Shown in pieces: positions 15,301 to 27,300 of a DNA stretch of 64,000 bases. Position numbers and translations under genes: made by a program. The stretch is from the NCBI GenBank assembly GCA_020226215.1, contig CM035227.1:108731732-108795731 (forward strand), written 5' to 3'. Position 1 is the first letter of the stretch; each line of letters opens with the position of its first letter. The notes below the pieces were generated by a model. It was not told the origin of the DNA, ran no database searches, and saw nothing but the letters and a program-made list of their open reading frames with translations. The stretch comes from Sindora glabra. Lineage: Eukaryota; Streptophyta; Magnoliopsida; Fabales; Fabaceae.

Positions 15301-18300
15301 TGAATAGTCCTCAAGTTGAGGAAGAAATTCTGTCTCTCAACAAAGAAGAATTGGAACGCTTAAGAACTTTCATGAATTCCCTCAGTAAGCCCTCTGGTTC
15401 TTGCTCTTTGGCTATGAATGGTAAGAATCTATGTTCTTCATCATCTCATAATGTTATGACTGCCTCTAAGGATTCCTGGATTCTTGACTCTGGTGCAACA
15501 TATCACATGACCTTTGACCTCTCTTGTTTCACATCCTATCAACCTTTTCCTAAAAATTATTATATAACTGTGCTTGATGGCTCAAGTACATTAGTTGCAG
15601 GTTGTGGTAATATTAAACTCAATCCCTCCTTGAATTTGAAAGATGTAATCTATGTTCCAAAACTATCTACTAATCTCATCTCTACTCATAAGCTCACCAA
15701 GGACCTAAATTGTGCCATAACTTTTTTTCATTCCCACTGTGTTTTTCAGGATCTAGCTATGGGGAGGACGATTGGAGTTGCTAAGGAACAGGGAGGGTTA
15801 TACCATTTTATCAATATGAAGACTTCAAGTAAATCTAATGAGAAAGCGTTACATTCTGGTTACCATTCTTGTTCTGAATCTGAATCTGAAATCTGGCTTC
15901 AGCACAAAAGACTTGGACATCCTCCATTTGTTTTACTTAAGTCTATGCTTCCTTCTTTATTTTTGAAAGAATTTGTTGAGTCTTTTAGTTGTGATATTTG
16001 TCAACTTGCAAAACATCATCGTGTTAGTTTTCCTACAAGTTCTAAGAAAAATTCTGAACCTTTTTGTCTTATTCATACTGATGTTTGGGGCCCTGCTATT
16101 ATACCTAATGTTTCTAGGGTAAAGTAGTTTGTCTCATTTATTGATGATTGCACCCAGATTACCTGGCTATTTCTTATGAAAAATAAATCTGAAGTGTGTC
16201 AATTGTTTATTCAATTTTATCATATGATTCAAACTCAATTTGGGAAATCTATTAAGCACCTCAGGTCTGACAATGATAAAGAATATGTGAACCAAAATCT
16301 ATCTAATTTCCTTAAAGAAAAAGGCATTGTTCATGAACTTATATATATAGACACACCTCAACAGAATGGGGTGGCAGAAAAAAAAATAGACACATACTTG
16401 AAATTACCAAGGCATTATTATTTCAAATGGCAGTTCCTAATTCATATTAGGGGGAAGCTGTTCTAACTGTCACCTATCTAATAAACCGATTGCCTTCTAA
16501 GGTTCTTGGGGGTGTTAGTCCTATCCATGTTATATCTTCTCTGTATCCCTCTGTTCCTATCATGAGAAATCTGGAATCTCGGGTCTTGCCTGTGTTGCTT
16601 TTGTTCATATTCATCGCCAACATCGCAGTAAACTTGATCCCCGTGCTATTAAATGTATTTTCATTGGATATGCTCCTGATAAAAAGGGGTATAAATGCTA
16701 TCATTCTTCAAGTCAAAGTTTTTTTGTCTTTATGGATGTCACATTTCAGGAAAACCAGCCATTCTTTATCTCTTCACAGCCACAAAAGCAAAACAATCAT
16801 TCAGAGGTGGATATTTTCTCACCAAATTATGGTATTTCACTACCCTATTCAGATAAACCCTTAAAGGTTCCAAAATTAACACCTTCTGCTGATCCTCCAC
16901 CTGAAACTACCAAAGCTGGTCCACAAAATTTGTATATCAAAGGAGGAAACAACCTAAACTGAACTTGCAACAACTCCAAGCATCTGAACCAGTGGTAAGT
17001 GTTAGTAAATAGGTTCTACATCTATTATACTCTGCTATATGTTACCTGTATTATAATATATATAGTGACTGTCTAACTCAGTTCAGGATATGGCAATACA
17101 AATTTCTCTCTTAATTAATATGGTATCAGAGCCCTCTAGTAATCCTTCTCCTATCTCAATCAACAACCCAACTCTCTCTCTCTCTTCTTCCTCCTTTTCT
17201 TTTTTTTATTTTTCTTTTATGCGTGACTAAGGTCACGGTGGGACCAGCGGCACTCTAAGCTGCTTATTGGTGGAAGCCCAGACCTCGGGATTGCTGTTTG
17301 GTGGCGGCGTACGGCGGCGTACAGAGGTGGAGACCCGAACGGTACTGTTCAACACCGTGGAAGCAAAACCGGAACCGGTATGGAAGGTCTGGGTACACTG
17401 GACAACAGATCGGGCTGAGACGATCCCGGCTAGGCGGCGCGTGGCATCACATGCGCGGGTGTACGGAGGTGCGTGAAGCCCACTCGCAGAGGCAGGCGGC
17501 AGCACGTGGAGGCGCGTGAGATATTTTTAGGGGGCGATCTTCCGTTTGGCACTGTTTCAAAGGACTCTGAAGGGTTCTATAAGGTTGGTTTTGCATTTTC
17601 GTGTCCTCAGGTGGCATTTTCTATTTTCTGGATAATTTTCTTCTAGTTTTTTGCTATGCTGGCTGGATATGGATACTAGTTCTGATTTCATGAACAATTC
17701 TGGAGGTCCCAATAGTTCTGGAAATTCAAGGGGAGAATTTAGATCTAATTTTTCAGAATTATTACCAGTTGGTGGAAAAATAATAGAGCGGAAGTTAGAT
17801 ATTGAAGGATGACAATATGTTACTTGGAAAAGTGCAATTGAATACTATTTTGATGAAGTTCGTATGACACATCACCTTACTCAAGAGCCACCCATAGAAG
17901 ATCCTGATCAACAATGGATCATAGAAGGTCGTCGGTTGTTCAGGTTGGTTTGTAATACTTTAACTACTGAAGTTGAAGATAACACAGCTCATTGTCGTAC
18001 TATTAAGGAGTTATGGGAGTCTATTGAAGGCCTATATTTGAAAAAGGATGATCTGAATCAGGTATATGATTTGACTGTGTCCTTGTTTCAATCAGATGAG
18101 AGAGGTAAAACCAATGCTCAAATTTATACCGAGTTCAATCGTATTTATGAACAATGGAATTCTCTGCTGCCTATTACTAGTGATGTTAATGCAATGCGTT
18201 CTCAGCGAGAACAACTAGCTGCTTTGTGTTATTTGATGCGTTTACCTCCTGAGTTTAGCACAGCACGATAGCAGGTCTTATCTAGTTCTGAGCCCCTCAC

Positions 18301-21300
18301 TTGGAAAACAGCTTATTATCGAATTCAAAGAGCATCCAAAGATATTTCTTCCTCCTTTCCATCTTCAAATATGAATGAGTCAGCAGCATTAGTTGGCTCA
18401 GGTGCTCATGGAGGCCGTGGTAATTCTAGAGGTGGTAGGGGAAGAGGAAGAGGGCGAGGTCATGAAGGAGGAAGAGGAGATGATTGGCAGAATCACTCTA
18501 GTGAAGGAAGGAGAGGAGGTGATTCAATTGTGATTTGCTATCATTGTCAAGAACAAGGACACATCAAGAAATTCTGTCCGAAGTTGGTAGGAAGGAATAC
18601 CCAGCAGTCCAAGTTTGTTCATATGGCACAAGAGTCAGAAATCAATGGTAAATTATTATCTGATAGCGAATATGCTGAGTACTTGCAATTAAAGGCCTCT
18701 GTACAACCGCCACCCACCCAACCTACTGCCACCATAGTTCACACAGGTAATCCTACTGCATGTCTATCCCATTCCAATTCTAGATGGGTCATTGACTCTA
18801 GGGCTACTGATTATATGACGGGTCAAACAGGTATACTATCTTCCTTTACTAATTCTCATCCTTTACATGTCACCTTAGCTAATGGGTCTACTGCTTCTGT
18901 TGTTGGAAGTAGCATGGTCAATCTCACCTCTGATATCTCTTTATCCAATGTTTTGTGCCTCTCAAATTTTTCATTTAATTTACTTTCAGTTAGCTAAATT
19001 AACCGTACTTATAATTGTGGTATTTTCTTCTTTCCTGGTTATTATGTATTTCAGGATCTGTTGACGAAGAAGATTTTTGGTAGGGGATATGAATCTGGGG
19101 GATTATATGTGCTGGATGACAAAGTTACTCAACCAATTGCTGCTGCTGCTGCTGCTGCTACTACCCCTACTCTACATCAATTACATTGTCGCCTTGGCCA
19201 TCCCTCGTTACTCTCTTTACGAAAATTATGTCCTAATTTAGCGTCTGTGTCTCATTTAGATTGTGAGTCTTGTCAATTTGCTAAACAGCATCGCCAATCT
19301 TATGTTTCTAGAGTTAATAAGCGGGTTTCATCCCCCTTTGAGTTAGTACATTTAGATATTTAGGGGCCTTGCCCGGTTAGTTCAAAGTCTGATTTTCATT
19401 ATTTTGTGACTTTTGTGGATGATTATTCGAGAATGACTTAGCTCTATTTAATAAAGAATCGTTCAGAGTTGTTTAATATTTTTTGTACTTTTCATGCTGA
19501 GGTTACAAATCAATTTCAGACAACTATTCGTAATTTTCGCAGTGATAATGCTAAAGAGTATTTCTCTTCACAGTTTTCAGCATATTTGTCTCAGCATAGT
19601 ATAATTCATCAATCTTCCTATGCTGTCATTCCACAACAAAATGGAGTAGCTGAACGAAAAAATTAACATTTATTGGAAGTTTCTCGGCCACTTTTATTTG
19701 AAATGAAAGTTCTTAAAGTTTTTTGGGCAGATGCAGTTTCTACAGCCTGTTTTCTCATCAATCGCATGCCTTCTTCTATTCTTGGTAGTCAAGTACCTTT
19801 TTCTATTTTGTTTCCTTCTAAGCCTTTTTTTCCTCTTTCCCCCCGTATTTTTTGGTGCACTTGTTTTGTTCATGATCACCGTCCCCAGGTATCGAAATTG
19901 GATCCTCGGTCTTTGAAGTGTGTTTTTCTTGACTATTCTCGTACTCAAAAAGGGTATCGATATTTTTCTCCTAAGTTAAATTATATTATTTCTTCTGATG
20001 TTTCATTTTTTGAGTCTACCCCATTCTTTGGGCCGTCTCCATCTTCCTCCCCTTTGCCAGAATCAGATCATGTTGATGAATACTTCCTTGTACCTTCTCC
20101 TTCATTGGACTCACAAGTTCCTCCACCACAAAATTTGGTTCGACCTCCAATTCAGTTTGTTTATTCTCGTAGAGTGCAAGTACCACCAGCAGCTCCTCCA
20201 TCGGTCATGCAACAGCCATCTGATCCAGACTCGCTTTCCTACGGTCCGTCAGTTTCATCTCCTCTACCGGCTTCTTCCTCATCATATCCTCCTCTTGTGT
20301 CTTCTGATTTGGATCTTCCGATCCTCACCGAAAAGGTATCCGTACTTGTACTCAGAAAGGTAACCCTCACCACCCTTATTCCATCTCCACCTATGTCTCT
20401 TATTCTTCTTTGCCTGCTTCTTCTCGAGCCTTTATTGCTTCTTTAGATTTTATTACTGTTCCTAAGTCCTATTTTGAAGGTCTTTCTCATAATGGGTAGC
20501 GTGCTACTATGGAGGAAGAAATGACAGCTCTTGAAGCTAATCAGACTTGGGATCTTGTGCCTTTACTTGATGATAAACAACCCATTAGTTGCAAATGGGT
20601 ATTTACAGTCAAAGTGAATCTGGATGGTTCTATTGCTCATTTAAAAGCACGTCTAGTCGCTAAAGGTTATGCTCAGACCTATGGTATTGATTATTCAGAG
20701 ACTTTTTCTCTTGTGGCCAAGATTACCTCTATTCGTTTACTCATCTCTCTTGCTGCTACTCATGATTGGTCTCTTCACCAATTAGATGTTAAAAATGCCT
20801 TTTTACATGGCGATTTGAATGAGGAAGTGTACATGGAGCAACCACCTAGGTCTATTGCTCAGGGGGAGTGTGGCAAGGTATTACGTTTAAAAAAATCATT
20901 ATATGGGTTGAAACAATCTCCTCAAGCTTGGTTTGGAAGATTCAGTAAAATAGTGACAAAATTCAGAATGAAGAAATGTGATCATGACCACTCTGTGTTT
21001 TATAGATAGTTTAGTTCAAGATGTATTCTTCTGACTGTATATGTTGATGATATTATGATCACAGGGAATGATAAGTTGGGGATCTCACAATTGAAAGCCT
21101 TTTTTCAGGCTAACTTCCAGACTAAGGACTTGGGAGTGCTTCGCTATTTTTTAGGCATTGAAATTGCTCGAGGGCGAAAAGGGATTTTCTTATCTCAAAG
21201 GAAATATGTGCTTGATCTCTTGAATGAAACAGGGATGATTGGAGCTAAACCATGTGAGAACCCTATGATTATAAATATTAAGCTTAATCCACAAGATGGG

Positions 21301-24300
21301 GAATTACTTGAAAATCTTGAACAATACAGGAGATTGGTGGAAAAATTAAACTATCTTACTATAACTAGGCCTGATATTGCCTTCCCACTAGGATGCTCTT
21401 ACACACATTTTGAAGTATTTGAAGAAAGCACCTGGTCGAAGAGTCTTATATAAAAATGATGGTCATTGCAGAGTAGAGACTTTTTCTAATGCAGACTGGG
21501 CCGGATGTGCTATAGATCGGAGATCAACTTCTGGGTATTGTGTATTTGTTCGAGGAAATCTTGTGTCATGGAAAAGTAAGAAGCAAGCAGTTGTATCTCG
21601 CTCCAGTGCAAAATCTGAATACCGAGCTATGGCTCATGCTATATCTAAACTTGTATGGATTAATTATCTTCTTCAGCAACTTGGCATCAAGACTGATGGG
21701 ATTATGCAATTGTGGTGTGACAATCGAGCTGTTACTCACATTGCCTCAAATCCAATTTTTCATGAACGAACTAAGCATGTAGAAGTTGACTGTCATTTTA
21801 TTCGACAGAAGTTACAAGAAAGAATTATTAGTCTTAGACATATTAGAACAGGGGAATAATTAGCTGATTTATTTACTAAAGCTCTCTATGGACTTAAACA
21901 ATCCCTACAAGCTTAGTTTGGGAGATTCAATAAATTTGTTCAAGACTATGGCATGTAGCAAGATGAAACTTATCACTCTATGATTTATCATTCTTTTATT
22001 TCCGGTTGCATTTATCTAATTGTTAGTGCTGATGACATAATTATTACAGAAGATGATCATAAGAATATTGACCAACTCAAATAACATTTGTCTCACCACT
22101 TTTAGATAAAAGATTTTAGGAAGTTTTGGTACTTTCTTGGCACTGAAGTAGCTCAAACTCGATTTGGCATCTCTATTTATCAAAAGAAATATGTTCTAAA
22201 TATACTAAGTAAATAGTTATAATGGAGTCTAAGCCATTACACACACCTATGGATCGAAATATAAAACTTCTACCAAATGAGGGAAGCCTTTTGTAGAACT
22301 AGGAAGATATTGTAGGACTAATTGAGAAGCTAAATTATGTCACAATTACTTGATCATATATTTCCTTTGTTGTAAGCGTAATGAATTAATTCTTGAACTC
22401 ATCCTATGAAGTCCATTGGGATGCTATGAAGCTCATTTTTAGATACATTAAGGAAGTTCATTGGGATACTATGAAGTAGAATTTTAGATACATTAAGAGA
22501 AGTTCAAAAAAAGGACTATCACATAAAGTTCAAGGCCACACTCACATTATTGGATATTCTAACATTGATTGGGCCAAATCATCAAGTGACCAATGATCTA
22601 TTTCCGGATATTGTATTCTCATTGGAAGAAATCTCATTTCATGGAAGAGTAAAAAGTAAAACATGATGGCGAGATCAAGTGCAAAGGCTGATTATTGGGC
22701 TATGGTATTAGCCACATGTAAATTTTTGTCATTGAAACAATTGCTATAAGAACTCAAGTTATATGAATCAAAACTTATGGAACTTATGTATGATAATCAA
22801 GTTGCATTACACATTACCTCAAATATAGTTTTTCACAAGGGGACTAGATCAACACTGTCTTTGTGAATTCACATGATCAATTAGCTAATGTTTTCACCAA
22901 ATCTCTCCAAGGATCATGAGTTGATTACATATGTAATAATCTAGGTGCATGCAACATGTATGCCTCAGCTTGAAGGGCAGTGTAGAAGTTATATTTGTAA
23001 ATAGTATTAGCTATATTAGGAAGTTATATTAGGAAATCAAATATCATCCTAGTTTAAGCTTTACATTGATTTTTGATTTATTTTGTTGACCTTTGATTGA
23101 TGTAATTAGGTAGATTGATTGTAATTAGCCTATGTATAAATAAATCTCAATGCTGCGCATATTGCTTCAGTAATTTCAAAATTCATTGTCTAAGTTAAAG
23201 TCTGGCAAACAGTCAGTTTTCCTTTTTGTATATCTATTAGTTGACTAATGATCAACTTCCTTTGTGTTATATCTTTTCCTTTCTTGGATGGTCAACTCTT
23301 TAATTCTAAAGTAGCTTTATTTTAGGGACTCTTTTAGTGAGCAATATCTTCCATAATTCTAGGAAATCTTACATAATCTTCGATATATATTTGCTCAATT
23401 ATGAAGCAATCAGTTTTGAAAATTCAGATATTTTTCACAGGCACCAATAAATAACTCTGCATATCTGGAACTATAATCAAAGTAGCAAGTGGAATTACAA
23501 TGAAACAGAGAAATGGGAGAACTACAACCTTATTATCATCATGCAACCAATGTGCAACAAATATGCATTCAAATTGTGACAAGTCATTGTTACTAGCAAT
23601 GACTTTCTGTTTCATTAATTCATGTTTTCCATATCCCTCTCCCATTTTGAATATAAGGAAGAAATAGTTAAAAGTAACAACATCTTAGAGTCATGAAGGC
23701 AATGTGTCACAAGCTGGTAATTATAACAATTTCAACAGGTAAATGTACTCAATTTTAGACATAACTCCGTGAAAAAATCAAGCATGTTATAAAAATACTG
23801 TGACTAAAATTTGGAATCAATCCAACTTGTGCATTATTTTTTTTTTTAATTTTTTCAGATGAAGGAGTATTTTGATAATTTTGGAATGGTTGAAGAATTT
23901 GAAAAGGGGTATTTTGATAATTTTGGAATGGTTGAAGAATTTGAAAGGGTTTGTAAAACCTAATCTTCACATTTTTTATTTGTGTCAATGTATTATAGTA
24001 CCAATTTGACACTCAGTGCATGGCAAAAAAGGCTTACAATAATTCAATAAAAGTATGTCTATTTAAGTTAGCGAGCTTTTGTTCAAAATGCTCTTTAAGG
24101 GGTGAAATGTCAAAAGGCTTAGCAGGGCACCTTAGTATTGAGTTTAGAATTTGGATGTACAGACTTGTAATCATCCCCTACACACTTAAAATTATAAAAT
24201 GAAGTATAAATCAAGCAAACCGATTGTCTCTCTTCCTATTAAAAATTGTCCCTTTCGGCCCACTATACCTAGAGACTTCCTATATAAAGCGATCTTACAA

Positions 24301-27300
24301 TTCAGTATATATGAGTGCTTCGATGACATTCAATTGTAGTTTGTAAACTGACAAATTTCACTATTGTTGAAATTGTATGCCTTTTTAGAAAATCATTCTA
24401 CAATGATTCTAAATTGATTATGTACATATTAAGAAGTTATTTTAGATTGATATTTTTTCTTTCTAACTTGATTAGGATTAGAATTAGTATAATAGATTTG
24501 ATTGTAATATTTTTTATTAATTACAACTTTTGTAACTATATCTAATTGCTCAAGCCGTTTTCAACAATTCAAGTTGGTATCAAACGCCTCACATTGAAGG
24601 ACTCTGCTTCTGCTTCAATTATCTTCTATTGAATTTCAAGCTCTTTTCTTCCACCTAGAAACACAAACCCAAATACCTCCAAGCCTCTAAGCACAAACCT
24701 TACAAACCCAAACACAATTTTTTTTTTCTAGAAACTGTTTGCATCAGGGTAGCAATGCCCAATCTAGTTGCTCTAATTCATGAAGCAATGGCACATGTTT
24801 TGAAGAACGACCACCAAAATCATTGCTGTCAACAAATTTCCAGCCGCCTCAACTAAAGTGTGATGTCAATGCACCGCAACTATAGATGCGCATGAAGCCC
24901 ATGCATTACTACTGCAAACACATAAAAAGCACGCACCACTCAACAACAACTGTGCCTCCTTACCGAATTTGTTTGTTGCCTCAATTTTGAAATCTGAACA
25001 TCAAATCCCCTTCTTTTAGATCAAAACAATAAGATTTAATTTCTTTTTTTTTTTTTTTTTTTGGGTTTTGCTTTCTGGTTGAATAATATTTTTGAAAATC
25101 TAGTTTCAGATAAAATCCAATGACATCGTGCAATCCATGTAACCGACCTCACTTAGTGGGATAAGATTTTGTTGTCTTTTTTTTAACTGCTGCCTTTCTA
25201 GTTACCTTTTTAATGTTGAAGAAATTTCAAAGATTATAAAAAAATTTTCCTCCTTATTTGGTGGTAATCCTACCATCACATTAGTTAAATTAAATGAAGA
25301 TAATTATGTTTCATGGCCTATTACTGTTCAAACTTGGTTTAAGGGGCAAGAAGTGCAAGATCGCTTGACAAAAAGGCTTATAGATATCCATATACAAAAT
25401 CAACCAGCTTGGAAAAAATTGAATGCTTAATTGTTATCTATTTTGTGACAATCAATTTAACTCGGTTTATTTATCTATTTCCATTCCTCTACAAGTTGTT
25501 ATGATGTGTGGGAAAAGGGTAAACAACTATATTCAAATAACATCCAGCAACTTTATAAGCTTGTGTATAGTCTAGTCAGTTTAAAGCAACAGGATTCTAG
25601 CACCTCCTCTTATATTATGAGAGTCCAAATTATTGTAGAAGAATCCAACTACTGCCTATCACAATTGATATCACTAAGTAAGAGACACAGCAAAATCAAT
25701 TTTTTATGGCCCTTACTCTTCTCGGTTTTAACTTAGAATTTTCCGCAATTCGTAATCAACTATTGGCCTTTGCTCAAATTCCAAGTTTGAATGTTGCTTA
25801 ACTTAATGCAACATAAACCCCCTACACTTTTCACCAAACAGAATGATAAACCTCCAACACTTTTCATCACAGGAACTGATAATTCTGCTTTAGTCTCTCA
25901 TTCCAATAACAAAAGTCAAAGTGGTTGTGAAAAGCAAGGAGCTGGAAAAGGGCGTGGAGGACGAGAAAACTCTTATTACTAAAACAATCATTGCCAAAAC
26001 CTGGGCATTCGCAAGAATGCTATTAAGTCTTACATGGATGCCCTAAACAATGTATCGCCTTAGCTAATATTGAAACTAGTAAAGAAGCAGCTAGTAACGA
26101 ATCAAGTAATCACTTAGTCCTATCTAATTAAGGGCTTTAGGGGAATTTATTCACTTAACATAAACAAGGAAATTATTTTTCTTCCACAGCATAGTTTGGT
26201 AATTCTACAACCTATCTATCTCATTCAACATCCTCATGACCTTGGGTGCTTGATTTGGGAGCTTTTGATTACATATCTGATAACAAATCCTTATTTACAC
26301 ATTTTCACACCAATAAATCTTTTCTTGTTGTCATTTTAGTTGATGGAACAAAAATTAGTGCACAAGCTATTGATCAAGCAAATCCTTTCTCATCTTTACC
26401 TTTGAAATCAATCTTTTATATTCCTAATTGCCTAATTAATTTAATATTTGTTAACCAACTTACATGCATTCTTGACTATTGTATAATCTTTTTTGCTAAT
26501 TCCTTTTTCATACAGGACCAAAATACAGGGATGACAATTGGCATCAAGCATGAATCACAAGGAGTTTATCACATCTAAATAACTTCTCTAGTCATTTGTG
26601 TGGCTGTTGAGTCAGTTGAGTTACTTCACTACCATTTGGGTCATTATTTTCTATCATTCATTTTGATATTTAAGGTCCTAGTCATATTACTTCAATTTTG
26701 GGTTTTTGATATTTTGTAATATTTATTGATGGCTGCTCTCAAATACATGGTTCTATTTAATAAAAAATCGTTCTGAATTATTTTTAATTTTTAAGTCTTT
26801 TTATTTTGAAATTCATAATCAATTTGATGTTAAGATTCACATGCTTCGAAGTGACAATGCCAGACAATATTTTTCTACATCTTTTCTTTCATGTCCTTCG
26901 AAAGCATTATTCTTCAATCTATATGTCTACACACACCTCAACAAAATAACATTGCTGAAAAAAAGAATCGACATTTAATTGAAATTGTATAAACTCTTTT
27001 GGTACATGCATATGTTCATTTTCATTTTTTGGCAGATGCTATTAAAACTATATGTTATTTAATTAATCATGTGTCTTCTTTTGTTTTGGATAATCAAATT
27101 TCACACTCTTTAGTTTTTCCAAAAGAATCCATGTATAGACTTTCTTTTTATGTTCTTGAACATGCTTGTTTTATTCATGATCTTTCTTTAGGAAAAGATA
27201 AATTATCCCCTAAATCCATGAAATGTATGTTTCTAAGATATTCAAAATTACCAAAAGGTTATAGTTGTTATTCACCTATCTTGCATAAATTTTTTACTTC

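Larger units (their letters stand above)
17000..21884 (+). mobile_element. Copia retrotransposon C (lacks 3' LTR, nested in stack)
   Basis: The 5' LTR is about 17000-17120 (TGTTAGTAAATAGG to CTTAATTAATA). A perfect-looking primer-binding site TGGTATCAGAGCCCT follows at 17121. Gag to RNase H is present in order (17669-21884). The element ends inside the RNase H tail (LADLFTKAL), fused to the YGLKQS motif of another copia reverse transcriptase, so its 3' LTR was lost by deletion. The GC-rich leader at 17220-17520 differs from everything around it. Confidence 0.85.
11995..23201 (+). mobile_element. Copia retrotransposon A, host of a nested stack
   Basis: The LTRs at 11995-12201 and 22981-23201 are clearly homologous (start TGTAGA-GTTATATTTG, shared ATCCTAGTTTA and TGTAATTAGGT blocks). 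CTGAC (11990-11994) and CTGGC (23202-23206) flank them as a one-mismatch target duplication. A primer-binding site TGGTATCAAAGCTC begins at 12202, and a purine run (TTGAAGGGCAG) precedes the 3' LTR. The internal region is interrupted from about 13915 to 21884 by elements B and C. A itself is left with protease/integrase fragments (12740-13910) and reverse transcriptase and RNase H fragments (21885-22975), all with stops and frameshifts. Confidence 0.85.

Noticed and set aside
14382..16127. Long open frame as an independent host gene
   Set aside because: Zinc knuckle, DSGAT protease and integrase motifs, with an LTR and primer site upstream, identify it as copia B.
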